Part shown: one piece after another, positions 15,655 to 24,692 of the stretch
Layout of the letters: every line of letters starts with the position of its first letter
Numbering within the stretch: the stretch's first letter is position 1
NCBI RefSeq assembly: GCF_017745675.1
Contig: NZ_JAFLJM010000002.1
Coordinates: forward strand, 62,001 to 126,000
Source: Alkalihalobacillus sp. BA299
GTDB lineage: Bacteria; Bacillota; Bacilli; Bacillales; Bacillaceae_F
DNA: 64,000 nucleotides
Reading direction: 5' to 3'
Translations under genes and position numbers: made by a program
Notes under the pieces: generated by a model
Databases searched by the model: none
Told to the model about the DNA's origin: nothing
What the model saw: only the letters and a program-made list of their open reading frames with translations

Positions 15655-15997
15655 CGACTACTTTTACAAAATGAATATCTACATTATTTAAATCTGTTTC
15701 ATTGGCAGGAATAGAAAACCACGCTAATCGGTCAACAGGATTTAAAACTTCTGTATATTCTTCTTTGTCAGTACGAGCTAAAACATTTATTCCTGATTCC
15801 GTTAACCATAAGGTATAATGTGTTAATTCTGTAGGTGAAGGAATTTGGATAGTTGCTTCCTCACTACTAACAAACTTCTCTTGTCCTGCTTGATAATAAG
15901 AACCACCGGATATCATTAAATCCAATCCATTTATTGAAATCTGAAAATCATGTAAACTGGTATTCTGCGACCCCTCTACAATATGTTCAATTATCAT
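15647..15997 (-). CDS. Hypothetical tail/baseplate protein
   Basis: A 116-residue, probably beta-rich protein (GLDLMISGGSYYQAGQEKFV). It lies between two tail-fibre-like genes and follows the preceding gene by six bases. No family recognised; a structural role is inferred from position. Confidence 0.65.
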   Translation of the reverse strand: MIIEHIVEGSQNTSLHDFQISINGLDLMISGGSYYQAGQEKFVSSEEATIQIPSPTELTHYTLWLTESGINVLARTDKEEYTEVLNPVDRLAWFSIPANETDLNNVDIHFVKVVEA

Positions 15998-16003
15998 TTT
16001 CTA

Positions 16004-17023
16004 TCACCCCTGCCCAACGGCTATCCAGTTAAATGGAATACTTGTCACATCAACTGTATTGTCATTCTTGAAGGTTATTGTAGCACCTGTAGTAGTAATG
16101 TCGTGTGCACCAACTTTACCGTAATTAGTAAGGTCTGTTCCCTGCAAAGATGCAGTCACATTAGGTGCTTGGGAAAATGCTTTTGCAAAAGTTATAGTTG
16201 CAGACCCATTACTCCCAGCAGCTGCACTGATAGAAACCTTACCACTTGTTACCCTTAAACCTTCTCCTAGTGCCTTTCCGTGCAATTGTTCCCATGGCGT
16301 CCATGAAGTATCGTACCAATGTCGAACCCACGCTCTTGTTGCATTCCCATTTCCGTTATAGAAAAACCATTGCGTTACCCTTAGATTACTTAATTTGTGG
16401 GTTACAACAGTTCCAGCCGAATTAGGCCATCCTGTTTCAGTACTACTAACCACAAATAAACTTGTACCACTAGTGTAGTCACTTCCACTTTCTGATGCAT
16501 TTTTAGCAGCGATATGCCTTGTATGAGCTTTATCATCATTCTTGTGTTTAGAATAATCTATTTCGGTGAAATCTCTTTCCATGATGATATCTTCAGCTGC
16601 AATCGTTGTAACCCCTGCTCCAACATTAACTTGAGACAAAGATATTTCCCATCTGCTTGTATTTTGTGTAAGTGCAGGTGCTACTGGACTTGTGGCGGCT
16701 GCCCCTTGTAATATGGCCAATTGAATTGTATTAGCAGTCCAATCTAAACGAATGATAACACGATCTATTCGAGGATTGGATGCATCAGCTGTTCCAATCG
16801 CTAAAGCTTCTTCTTCATCTGATTTAAAAAAATGACCTTTAATCCAAGCTTCTCCAGTTTTCACTTTAACTTGCATTCCTGTAGAGTCAGCGTAGACCTC
16901 TAGCTCATTTAATACACTTCGTATAACTCCAGTATTAAGCCAATACTGCGCCATTTCTTGCCATTGTACTTCAGTTACATTCGCTCCGGATCCACTATCA
17001 AACGGAAAATAAGTCTGTGTCAT
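16004..17023 (-). CDS. Tail fibre / upper baseplate-like protein
   Basis: A 339-residue protein. The N-terminus (MTQTYFPFDSGSGANVTEVQ) resembles the attachment region of Bacillus phage baseplate proteins. A middle segment (RVTQWFFYNGNGNATRAWVR then WTPWEQLHGKALG) is knob-like as in pyocin fibres. The C-terminal ~90 residues look like a Gly-rich beta domain with the pattern ATITFAKAFSQAPNVTASLQ. It probably contributes to receptor binding together with the DGR protein. Confidence 0.78.
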   Translation of the reverse strand: MTQTYFPFDSGSGANVTEVQWQEMAQYWLNTGVIRSVLNELEVYADSTGMQVKVKTGEAWIKGHFFKSDEEEALAIGTADASNPRIDRVIIRLDWTANTIQLAILQGAAATSPVAPALTQNTSRWEISLSQVNVGAGVTTIAAEDIIMERDFTEIDYSKHKNDDKAHTRHIAAKNASESGSDYTSGTSLFVVSSTETGWPNSAGTVVTHKLSNLRVTQWFFYNGNGNATRAWVRHWYDTSWTPWEQLHGKALGEGLRVTSGKVSISAAAGSNGSATITFAKAFSQAPNVTASLQGTDLTNYGKVGAHDITTTGATITFKNDNTVDVTSIPFNWIAVGQG

Positions 17024-17036
17024 TTAATCACCCCCC

Positions 17037-17420
17037 TTAATTGGTTTCCATGATTTTTACTGTTTGATCACTTGCAGCAATTGCATAAATAGGAATGGCT
17101 TTTGACGGATCAAATCTTACTTTAAAAGTTTCCCCAGGTAACACGGGATAGCCTGTGGTGGTCGTAACTGAGCTATCATGGCCTATAAATATTGCATCAT
17201 CTCCCGAAACTCTAAAGATGACTTTTCTTCTTTTTGCAAGAGCAGTATCACCCGCTTTTAGTTCTACTGCAGTCGTACCTACGGTTAGAGAATTAACAGA
17301 AAATCCATTTTGAATATCTTCTTCACCGACTGACGCTATATGATCATCTGTAACGGGATTATATTTTTGAGGTAATGGTAAACCGTTTACTGTTTTTGGT
17401 TGTTTATTAGTCCATGTCAT
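17037..17420 (-). CDS. Hypothetical tail protein
   Basis: A 127-residue protein with beta-strand patterns (TVGTTAVELKAGDTALAKRR then VIFRVSGDDAIFIGHDSSV) of the kind found in phage decoration or fibre-neck proteins. It sits between the Gp37-like and fibre genes with gaps of 4 and 13 bases. Confidence 0.65.
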   Translation of the reverse strand: MTWTNKQPKTVNGLPLPQKYNPVTDDHIASVGEEDIQNGFSVNSLTVGTTAVELKAGDTALAKRRKVIFRVSGDDAIFIGHDSSVTTTTGYPVLPGETFKVRFDPSKAIPIYAIAASDQTVKIMETN

Positions 17421-17424
17421 TGTA

Positions 17425-18645
17425 TCACCGCCTTTCCAAATTACTTATTCGTCTTCGTAACTTTTTCACTTCATCGAATATGCCAGGAACCGCTTTGGAT
17501 AATGACTCTGGCGTACCTATATTAGGTGTAATGGTTTCCCTTTCTGGGGTAATTGAAATTTTAACTTCTCTTACCACATCTTGAATGACATCAATTTTTT
17601 CTTGAATTTTACGAATGCGTTCTTGTTCAATGGGTACTGATTGAAATTCTGACAAGAAATAATAGACCGTTTCTATATCCACAACTTCATTAGGTTGTGT
17701 GATAACCACAGAAACTTTATCGCCAAGATTATAATCTTTACCGAATGTGATACCTTCCATGTCGATAGGCGAAATGCTTAAGCTTGTCTTTTCTGCTTTA
17801 GCTAACAATTCTTCATCTAATGATCCATTTAATTCTGTTGTATCCACCGTATCGCGACGATCTTTGAAAGACTCAATTCGGCCGTACTTTGTAATACTCG
17901 TGGAGTCACCACGTTCAACAAATGTACGTTCAGCCCCTTCACCGCCGCCACCCACAATGACATAGTTTGCTTCTGCATCTTCAGAAGAATAATCAAAATC
18001 TATTAAGTTACCAAGTAAAGGAGAAAATACAACGGTCTTAGTTTTATCTGTAGGTTGATACACTTGAAATTCAAGATTGTTCTCTTTTTGTACAATTCGG
18101 AAACCCAAGTCTCCACCTTTTAAAGCTAGCGAACTGACTAAATCAATCAATGGATGCATTCTTGCTCGACCTGTAACATTCTTACCTCGTCCTAAATCTT
18201 CAGCGAGAATTAGACCTGGTACTTTACGTTCAGAGCGTGCATTTATTCCGATGTTGTAATCTATATACTCTCGAATAACTGTCTCGGCCACACCTGTTCT
18301 CACATCGTAAGCACTTGTATATGGTGGTCCACCGGGCACCGGTAAAGCTAAATTTTGCAAGTGTATTAAATCGTCTCTACCTGAGATCGTTACCGTATCT
18401 TCGTCGATATCCCATTTTCGATTTCTCGATTTAACAGGTCCTGAGAATATCATTTGACCATCTTTTTTGACGATAATTCCAGCCTTAGGTTTGATCAATT
18501 CTTTTGCGGCTTTACTGTCGGTTGGGATAGTTAACGTCCATGATCCAGCTGCATTAAACCGCATGACTAACTCTAAACTTTGGTAATCCTCCACAGGGGC
18601 TATGCGTTTTAAATTGACATTGCGCACATAAATTTCATATCCCAT
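17425..18645 (-). CDS. Gp37-like siphovirus tail protein (Tal position)
   Basis: A 406-residue protein starting MGYEIYVRNVNLKRIAPVED. The N-terminal ~200 residues resemble the hub fold of siphovirus Gp37-like tail proteins (MRFNAAGSWTLTIPTDSKAA, KDGQMIFSGPVKSRNRKWDI). A C-terminal coiled-coil follows (RIRKIQEKIDVIQDVVREV). It occupies the tail-associated lysin slot after Dit but no peptidase domain is visible. It likely forms the trimeric hub that closes the tail tube. Confidence 0.82.
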   Translation of the reverse strand: MGYEIYVRNVNLKRIAPVEDYQSLELVMRFNAAGSWTLTIPTDSKAAKELIKPKAGIIVKKDGQMIFSGPVKSRNRKWDIDEDTVTISGRDDLIHLQNLALPVPGGPPYTSAYDVRTGVAETVIREYIDYNIGINARSERKVPGLILAEDLGRGKNVTGRARMHPLIDLVSSLALKGGDLGFRIVQKENNLEFQVYQPTDKTKTVVFSPLLGNLIDFDYSSEDAEANYVIVGGGGEGAERTFVERGDSTSITKYGRIESFKDRRDTVDTTELNGSLDEELLAKAEKTSLSISPIDMEGITFGKDYNLGDKVSVVITQPNEVVDIETVYYFLSEFQSVPIEQERIRKIQEKIDVIQDVVREVKISITPERETITPNIGTPESLSKAVPGIFDEVKKLRRRISNLERR

Positions 18646-18647
18646 AA

Positions 18648-19511
18648 CTACGCCCCCAAATACCTATTCTTATAAGAAAGTTGAACAGATGAATTTTCCG
18701 TAGCATTTGACATTTCAATTCGTATATTATTCTTTCCTTCTCTCAAAGCCCATAAGGAGGACTCTTCCGATTGTTCACCATATAAATTAGTACCATCATT
18801 CTTTTTAATAGACTTTTCAAATGGCTTCGTAACAATCGTTGCCGTTTCCCCAACAGCTAAAGAAATGTTTAAGTTTAATAGCTGTCCTGTCGTCAAGTTA
18901 CGTAGGTAAATGTTTTCACCTGGTCCTTTGATGATCCATTCCGGCCAAGCCTCTACATCTCCTTGATTGTCTATTGTTGTATCAGTAAATACCGTAGAGG
19001 ATGACAAGCGTAAAGGGAAGAACGGGAAAAACGTCGCTGTTTCCCCTGTATTGAATGTTTTTACATTGGTGCTTGTGTCATACCAGTAGGGATCGAAGGC
19101 ACGGAAAACAAGGACTAACGTTTGCCAAGTATAACCTTTATTATCGCTATCCTCTAAACCTTCAAATCCCATTGAATAACGACAAGTTAATTCTCTTTGA
19201 CTTCCATCTGGAGCGATTGATTTTAACTTTCCGTCTCCATTCAAAGGGTTAAACATTCGCAAACTTTCACGTACTTTTCTCCTTAAATTAACTTCTGAAT
19301 CAGCTTGGATTAGTAGTGGAATATCAACATCTCTAGCTTTTACTTTTACATTTCTCAATCTACTTCCGTGTTGAAAAGGAACTTCATCTTCTACAAAGGA
19401 AATAGGGGGCATAAAACGCCCATTCATCCCCTTTAAAACACTGAAATTAGGATGTAAGCTTAGTTGTTGTTCGTTTCCATTTGAGTCAATCCAGTATATT
19501 TTATCCGCCAT
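18648..19511 (-). CDS. Distal tail protein (Dit)
   Basis: A 287-residue protein beginning MADKIYWIDSNGNEQQLSLH. The N-terminal domain has the pattern of siphovirus tail protein Dit (KGMNGRFMPPISFVEDEVPF, then REVDIPLLIQ-like strands). It links the tail tube to the tip. The start at 19509-19511 has GGAGG six bases upstream and overlaps the end of the tape-measure gene. Confidence 0.88.
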   Translation of the reverse strand: MADKIYWIDSNGNEQQLSLHPNFSVLKGMNGRFMPPISFVEDEVPFQHGSRLRNVKVKARDVDIPLLIQADSEVNLRRKVRESLRMFNPLNGDGKLKSIAPDGSQRELTCRYSMGFEGLEDSDNKGYTWQTLVLVFRAFDPYWYDTSTNVKTFNTGETATFFPFFPLRLSSSTVFTDTTIDNQGDVEAWPEWIIKGPGENIYLRNLTTGQLLNLNISLAVGETATIVTKPFEKSIKKNDGTNLYGEQSEESSLWALREGKNNIRIEMSNATENSSVQLSYKNRYLGA

Positions 19512-21429
19512 ACAGCACCTCCACTCTCTGGAATGTGCGTAGTAATTCTTGTTCATCTAAGTTTGCTTTTTGAGGATAAACATTTATATGTGTATCGCCG
19601 CGCTGTTTAGGATTATCCTTTTGTTCATTTGCTTTATGAACTGAAGGGTGATCCAGCGGCGTAACTCTTGCACCTTTTATATTTGATAGAATTTCAGGAC
19701 CGGCTTCCCCCACAATTACGTGACCGTCATCATGGATGTTTCCTCCTTTTGCAAGCATCGGAATATTAGGTGTATTAAGTGTAATGGAAGGAATACTAAT
19801 TGATTTTCCAAATGGTAAAGAGATTTCTTGTCCACCTATTTTTAGCTGTAAAGAGTTCCATTTACCGATAATCCAATTGACGGCACCTTTGAAGGCATCT
19901 TTTATACCATCCCACATACCTTTTGTCTTTTGTGTAAATTTCGATTTAAGCCCGCCAAAGAATGAGAGCATTTCATTAGCCTTTCCAAGTATCCACTCTA
20001 CCCCTTTGAAAAAGGCATTTTTAATAAATTCTGCGCCATCCGTAAAAGCACCCTTAATTTTATCCCAATTTTGAACAATCGCGAATACTAATAAGCCAAT
20101 CGGACCTGTTATAACAGCAAGCATTAAAGGGCCCCATTTTTTAAAGAAATCTAAAATTGAGTTAAAAATTTGGGATGATTTTGTTTTTATCCAATCCCAA
20201 AATTGACCGAGTTTTTTAGTTACTGTATCCCAGTTCTTCCACAGCATGACACCCGCTGCTACTAATAAACCAATAGCAATTACAACCAAACCAATAGGGT
20301 TCATTGCAAGTGCTGCGTTAAAAGCTAATTGGATAGCTGTGATTGTTTTAGTAATGGCTCCATATGCCGCTATGGCTCCCGTGATAAGATAGAAGGTTGT
20401 AACACCAGCTGCTATACCAATAAGAATTGGTTCGACTATATTCCAGTGATCGGCCATCCATTTCGTTGTATCTTTAATAGCCTCTACTACATCCATAAGC
20501 ACATCTTTAGTAATGCCGAATGAAGTCATGAATAGTTCTTTTATTTTTGGTAAGTAAGGAGATACCCAGTTCCATAGATCATTTAGACGAGGTATTACTT
20601 CATTATTGATAAAATCACTAGCCTTTGATAAAGCAACTCCTATTCCATCGAAAACTTTAACAGCAATCGATTCAATTAAAGGCATCTGGCTTTGGAACCA
20701 ATCGAACAAAACATGTAACATCGGCATTAGTGCAATACCTATTTTTGTTACAAAAAATCCGACCCGGTCTTTCATTTCTTCAACTTTAATTCTGAATTCA
20801 TTAGCTTTATTCAAATCTTCTTCACTGATTATATTTGCCGATGCTTTTGCTTTATCCATTGCCTCAGCACCCATATCAACTATTGGTGCTATCTCTTTCC
20901 ACGAGCCACCGAGTAAATCCGTTCCTAGCTTTGCTCGTTTCGTTTTATCATCAACTTCTGATAAAGCCTTTGCTATAGCGTCCATGCGCTCATCAGCATT
21001 CATATTTGCGACTTGATCTACTGATAGGCCTAATTCTTCAAGGGATTCGGCACCTTTACCACCACTTTCTATGATGGTATCAAGTGATCGAGTAAGTTTT
21101 TGGGAGGCGTTGGTCATTGCATCAGCACTTACACCAGCTACCTTGGTTACTTTCTCCCATCTCTGAATTTCATCTGTCGACATGCCTGTAATAGCATGTA
21201 AATCTAAAAGTCTATCTGCTGTATTACCTATTTTAAGACCTAAAGCTATCATTCCACCTACAGCGGCTGTTGCACCTGCCACTAATGCCGCTCCCCACTT
21301 AGCTGCTGTTTTTATTCCTTTTCCTAAAGTCTCTCCGAAGCTTTTAGTCTTTTTATCCATTTTCGAAAGACTTTTGTCGGCTTCTTTATCATCGATCAAG
21401 ATAGAGCCAAATAACTTAAAGATTTCCAA
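19501..21429 (-). CDS. Tail tape measure protein
   Basis: A 642-residue helical protein with an Ala/Gly-rich N-terminus, several hydrophobic helices (PIGLVVIAIGLLVAAGVMLW, GPLMLAVITGPIGLLVFAIV) and a Gly-rich C-terminal motif KGGNIHDDGHVIVGEAGPE found in many tape measures. At roughly 1.5 angstrom per residue it predicts a tail near 95 nm. It follows the tail chaperone pair and precedes Dit, the standard order. Confidence 0.95.
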   Translation of the reverse strand: MEIFKLFGSILIDDKEADKSLSKMDKKTKSFGETLGKGIKTAAKWGAALVAGATAAVGGMIALGLKIGNTADRLLDLHAITGMSTDEIQRWEKVTKVAGVSADAMTNASQKLTRSLDTIIESGGKGAESLEELGLSVDQVANMNADERMDAIAKALSEVDDKTKRAKLGTDLLGGSWKEIAPIVDMGAEAMDKAKASANIISEEDLNKANEFRIKVEEMKDRVGFFVTKIGIALMPMLHVLFDWFQSQMPLIESIAVKVFDGIGVALSKASDFINNEVIPRLNDLWNWVSPYLPKIKELFMTSFGITKDVLMDVVEAIKDTTKWMADHWNIVEPILIGIAAGVTTFYLITGAIAAYGAITKTITAIQLAFNAALAMNPIGLVVIAIGLLVAAGVMLWKNWDTVTKKLGQFWDWIKTKSSQIFNSILDFFKKWGPLMLAVITGPIGLLVFAIVQNWDKIKGAFTDGAEFIKNAFFKGVEWILGKANEMLSFFGGLKSKFTQKTKGMWDGIKDAFKGAVNWIIGKWNSLQLKIGGQEISLPFGKSISIPSITLNTPNIPMLAKGGNIHDDGHVIVGEAGPEILSNIKGARVTPLDHPSVHKANEQKDNPKQRGDTHINVYPQKANLDEQELLRTFQRVEVLYGG

Positions 21430-21462
21430 ATCTATTCACCCCGCTTTCTGGGCATAAAAATA

Positions 21463-21479
21463 AACCCTTTTTTAGGGTT
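21463..21479 (-). terminator. Small hairpin after the tail chaperone T frame
   Basis: AACCCT/AGGGTT form a 6-bp stem with a five-base loop and a T-rich tail on the minus strand. It overlaps the stop codon of the T frame. Probably a weak attenuator before the tape measure gene. Confidence 0.55.
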
Positions 21480-21786
21480 ATCGTTTTTTAATCTTAGATT
21501 TAAATCGATTAAATGTTTCTTCGACGGTTTCATTTGTTGTTACAGAAACTTGCGGCTGCCTTGTTTGTTTTAAAAACTCACTAAATGGTACAAAATTGTC
21601 TTTATTCATGTATTCGTATTTAACAAGCCACATATCCCAAGCTTTATTTTCTTCTTTTTTGTCAAATGCCTTATCAAGCAATCGAGTTATGTGTTTAATC
21701 GGCAAACTCATGACGTAATTAAAATCATAAAAGCTATGCAATAAGGATAATGTTTCTTCATATCCTCCTACTGCATAGCTTCTTTG
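21478..21786 (-). CDS. Tail assembly chaperone, T-frame extension made by -1 frameshift
   Basis: An open frame of 102 codons that begins inside the preceding chaperone gene at the slippery heptamer 21786-21792. It has no convincing ribosome site of its own; a TTG at the LHSFYDF position is a poor start. Read through the slip, the fusion would be about 223 residues: 121 from G and 102 from T. The T part (DFNYVMSLPIKHITRLLDKA) would bind the tape measure protein, as lambda gpGT does. Confidence 0.82.
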   Translation of the reverse strand, partial: QRSYAVGGYEETLSLLHSFYDFNYVMSLPIKHITRLLDKAFDKKEENKAWDMWLVKYEYMNKDNFVPFSEFLKQTRQPQVSVTTNETVEETFNRFKSKIKKR

Positions 21787-22148
21787 AAAAAATCAACTAA
21801 CTCTGGATCTGAAAAGATTTTCTTAACAGATTGAATGGTTTTTACAAAAGATTGACGTTTGACTTCCTCCAACTTCTTTTGTTCCGCTATTGCTACAATG
21901 TTAAAAAATTCATCTTTTACCTTCACAGAGTTCTTTAAAATAAATTTAACCGCATCAATTGCAGCAGCTAATTTAAATTCGTCTACATCTTTGACATCTT
22001 TAGCTTTGTACTTCCTCTTTAATTCCTTTCGGTAATCATCGAATCCTGTTTTTTCGTAAATATCAGCAACATAGGGCAACATATCGAATACTTGTTCACT
22101 ATCAATTGATTTCACTTCAACCTGTTCACTTTTAATTTCTTCTCCCAT
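21768..22148 (-). CDS. Tail assembly chaperone G
   Basis: A 126-residue, charged helical protein between the major tail protein and the tape measure. That is the universal place of the G chaperone. Its last codons contain the T TTT TTC slip site, nine codons before the stop. It coats the tape measure protein before tail-tube polymerisation. Confidence 0.85.
   Translation of the reverse strand: MGEEIKSEQVEVKSIDSEQVFDMLPYVADIYEKTGFDDYRKELKRKYKAKDVKDVDEFKLAAAIDAVKFILKNSVKVKDEFFNIVAIAEQKKLEEVKRQSFVKTIQSVKKIFSDPELVDFFKEAMQ
21786..21792 (-). other. Programmed -1 ribosomal frameshift site (T TTT TTC)
   Basis: The minus strand reads GAT TTT TTC in the G frame, a perfect X XXY YYZ heptamer. Slipping back one base continues as TTT CAA AGA AGC TAT and stays open to 21478. 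Position and frame match the conserved G/GT frameshift of long-tailed phages. Confidence 0.88.
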
Positions 22149-22160
22149 TGTTTACCTCCT

Positions 22161-22184
22161 AAAAAAATAAGGGGCTAGGCCCCT
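22161..22184 (-). terminator. Terminator after the major tail protein gene
   Basis: AGGGGC/GCCCCT form a 6-bp GC stem with a three-base loop, followed on the minus strand by TTATTTTTTT. It would make the major tail protein message more abundant than that of the tail assembly genes. Confidence 0.85.
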
Positions 22185-22185
22185 A

Positions 22186-22776
22186 TTATGCTGTTGCTAC
22201 ATCGCCTGTATATTGAACAATGTATGCTGGTACTTTATCCATATCATTCGGATCAAAATGTGCAGTGAATGTCACCTCAGACACTATCTCGTCTTTATCA
22301 GTCATAGCAGCAGTGAAAGCCCCATCACCTAACACATTTTCAATGACGTAGGCAACAATATCACCATTCTTATTTGAAGTTATATAAGCTAAATTACCAA
22401 TATAATCAGTATCTGCAAAATCTGTATTAGGTCTGAATTTATTATAAGAAGGGACATTTGTTGTAGCAGCGGTATTAGTTACTGTTCCAGGCATAAACTT
22501 TTGAAGTTTAGCGTGATCTAACTCTAATGCACTAGCTGAAATTGTAATCTTAAACTCAGTTCTACGTTTTAAACCTTTTGTATCTTCACCACGATCCCCA
22601 GCAAAACGAATAGGTTTGTTTGTCGGTTCAATATTATAGGAACCTCCGCCCCTGACAGCTCCAAAGGCAGTAGCGTTTACATCATCCCAGTCATCGGGAT
22701 TAAAATTAAATATTAAAACTCCTTCGCCCAACTGGACATTCTCGGGTTTTGGTACCGCCGGTCTATTAATTGGCAT
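22186..22776 (-). CDS. Major tail protein
   Basis: A 196-residue protein beginning MPINRPAVPKPENVQLGEGV, with a beta-rich tube-protein pattern (GGGSYNIEPTNKPIRFAGDR, EFKITISASALELDHAKLQK, SEVTFTAHFDPND). Position after the head-tail joining genes and the following terminator support the call. It polymerises into the tail tube. Confidence 0.88.
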   Translation of the reverse strand: MPINRPAVPKPENVQLGEGVLIFNFNPDDWDDVNATAFGAVRGGGSYNIEPTNKPIRFAGDRGEDTKGLKRRTEFKITISASALELDHAKLQKFMPGTVTNTAATTNVPSYNKFRPNTDFADTDYIGNLAYITSNKNGDIVAYVIENVLGDGAFTAAMTDKDEIVSEVTFTAHFDPNDMDKVPAYIVQYTGDVATA

Positions 22777-23051
22777 TATTTAGCACTTCCTTTCTCAATT
22801 TTTAAAAGTTTCCATCTTAACTGCAAAGCGACATGATCAGCCGCCATCAATTTAATTTCATTCCAATCAACGTGCTTTAACGTTTCTATTTCTTCATCTG
22901 TCAAGACCTCATATACCAAAGCTTGAAAGTCATCGTTAATTACATCTTGGACTTCTTCTTGGGGTTGTGAGCAATCATCACAGATTGTATTGTTTGACGG
23001 CCCCTTTTCATACCAATTTTTATTACACTGCACACAAGTCATTGTGCCCAT
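22776..23051 (-). CDS. Small zinc-binding protein in the tail module
   Basis: A 91-residue protein. The N-terminus has a Cys4 knuckle (CVQCNKNWYEKG ... CDDC) and the remainder is acidic and helical. It lies between tail completion and major tail protein genes, with a TAATG-type junction to the latter. Its role is not recognised. Confidence 0.65.
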   Translation of the reverse strand: MGTMTCVQCNKNWYEKGPSNNTICDDCSQPQEEVQDVINDDFQALVYEVLTDEEIETLKHVDWNEIKLMAADHVALQLRWKLLKIEKGSAK

Positions 23052-23055
23052 TCGA

Positions 23056-23445
23056 TCACTCCCCGTGTACTCTCACTTGGTATACGTACTGTCTACGTCT
23101 TAACCGTTTGTCAGGATCTCTTATTTGCCTTCTATTTTCACGATAGAATGTAGCAGAAAGACTACTTGTTATCATTACAGTCCTTCTATGCAAATCTTCA
23201 TCTACAGTACCACATAAAGTTTCTAGTGCTGTTGTATCCGTTTGGTTATCCCAAAAATCCAACTCAAGTACAAAGTTTTCCATAATTCCGTTATCAATAG
23301 AATTAGTGAAGTCGTACACAATGTAGGGATAGACAGCGTCACTAGGCGCTTCCTCTGCCCAAACTCTTGGTTTATCATTTACATCAGGGTGTTTAGACTT
23401 TAAAAAGGCTGCTATATCTTTACGAATATTAATCATTTTCGTCAT
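23056..23445 (-). CDS. Tail completion/terminator protein
   Basis: A 129-residue protein beginning MTKMINIRKDIAAFLKSKHP. It has the pattern of tail-terminator proteins (VYPYIVYDFTNSIDNGIMEN, then FVLELDFWDNQTDTTALETL). GAGGG lies five bases before the chosen ATG at 23443-23445. It caps the tail and joins it to the neck. Confidence 0.75.
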   Translation of the reverse strand: MTKMINIRKDIAAFLKSKHPDVNDKPRVWAEEAPSDAVYPYIVYDFTNSIDNGIMENFVLELDFWDNQTDTTALETLCGTVDEDLHRRTVMITSSLSATFYRENRRQIRDPDKRLRRRQYVYQVRVHGE

Positions 23446-23878
23446 TTTTACCCTCATCCTCCGTGTCAATCAAACCACGTGCACGATTGTCATCTTCGAT
23501 AGCACTTAAAAAAGCACCCTGTATCTTTCGTATTTCATTCACTTCGGCCATAACAGTATCTTTTATAATCGCTCTTTTAGGTTGTCCTCTAGTGCCTAAT
23601 TCTTGTTCAGCACCATACCAAGTATTGTGCTTAGATCCTATGATAAGATCTGTTTCCCGTCTTCGCGCCCAATATTGAAAAGCACGTCCTACACGTCTGT
23701 TTCTTTTCATACCTTGCATCTTTCGAGCTTCTCTCATCATACGTTTTCGTAAATGGCCGCCAACTGCTCGATTAGCCGCTCTAATTAATTCATGTATTGT
23801 AAATTGAGCTCTATCTACGTTAGAGACAATCTCCACACCGTCTTTTCTTGTCCTCACAGGGTTTGGAATTCTAGCCAT
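23429..23878 (-). CDS. HK97 gp10-like neck protein
   Basis: A 149-residue basic protein. The segment IHELIRAANRAVGGHLRKRM followed by YGAEQELGTRGQPKRAIIKD is typical of the HK97-gp10 family of head-tail joining proteins. It overlaps the adaptor gene upstream by eight bases and the tail-terminator gene downstream. Confidence 0.85.
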   Translation of the reverse strand: MARIPNPVRTRKDGVEIVSNVDRAQFTIHELIRAANRAVGGHLRKRMMREARKMQGMKRNRRVGRAFQYWARRRETDLIIGSKHNTWYGAEQELGTRGQPKRAIIKDTVMAEVNEIRKIQGAFLSAIEDDNRARGLIDTEDEGKNDEND

Positions 23879-24176
23879 CAGTACTCAACCCCTCACAAAT
23901 CAGACCAATGTTCTCATTTTTTAAAGGATACACATCAATAATTTTATAAGTTTTATTATTAAACTCTAATTCTTGTTCGCCTTCGTAATCTATTTCTTTA
24001 ATTTCAAATGTTATCTGAGGTTTTAAACCATTCGCCTGAGCTTGGTAGAATGCTTTATTCCTATAATTTAATTTATTTGCAAACACTTGCTTACTTGTAG
24101 GTGTATTCGTAATATCACCCATATCATTCTGTCCAGTGGATATGGGAATAAGATTAACAACATCACGCCATAGCAT
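23871..24176 (-). CDS. Head-tail adaptor (SPP1 gp16-like stopper)
   Basis: A 101-residue protein beginning MLWRDVVNLIPISTGQNDMG. The size, beta-rich pattern (QITFEIKEIDYEGEQELEFN then YKIIDVYPLKNENIGLICEG) and position match phage head-completion stopper proteins. It closes the head after DNA packaging. Confidence 0.8.
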   Translation of the reverse strand: MLWRDVVNLIPISTGQNDMGDITNTPTSKQVFANKLNYRNKAFYQAQANGLKPQITFEIKEIDYEGEQELEFNNKTYKIIDVYPLKNENIGLICEGLSTDG

Positions 24177-24692
24177 CTATATCACCGCCATTGAAACAGA
24201 AATTGATAAACTTCCTTCTACATCAATAACGCCGTCAACATCTGAATACCCATCTAGTGTTACAGTGTATGCCATGTTATGAGCTTCACTAATTCCTTTA
24301 AAAACAACCTCACCAGAAGTGTTTGTAATCCTTTCTTCATCATTGAATGTAACTATCGCATTCTCAAGCAACCCACCTGCTCCGTCATCTATAATAAAGG
24401 TAACAGTAAATAAACTGTATTCTTGAGAAAGTGATAAATGCTGTTTCAATAATTCATAAGACTTTTGTAATCTATCAGCATCAGGATTGTCCCAACCGAA
24501 ATTAGCTTTTGCGTAGGTTTTTATAGCACGTTTTATAAGAGCATCCGTATCACCATTTGCTTTTTCTGAAGTAACTCCCGACAGAATAAGATCATTTCGG
24601 GCTTCTTCAATTAAATCTATAATTTCACCATCAAATGCTGTCTGTGATGAACTGATCCGAAGTGAACTTTTAACGTCATTTAGAATTGTCAT
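24177..24692 (-). CDS. Head-tail connector fused to a small beta-sandwich domain
   Basis: A 171-residue protein. Residues 1-93 are a gp6-like connector, with helices DVKSSLRISSSQTAFDGEII and LIKRAIKTYAKANFGW. Residues 95-171 add a carboxypeptidase-regulatory or Ig-like sandwich (GLLENAIVTFNDEERITNTSG ends within this stretch). Such an appendage is not part of the usual ~100-residue connector and could decorate the neck. Confidence 0.82.
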   Translation of the reverse strand: MTILNDVKSSLRISSSQTAFDGEIIDLIEEARNDLILSGVTSEKANGDTDALIKRAIKTYAKANFGWDNPDADRLQKSYELLKQHLSLSQEYSLFTVTFIIDDGAGGLLENAIVTFNDEERITNTSGEVVFKGISEAHNMAYTVTLDGYSDVDGVIDVEGSLSISVSMAVI

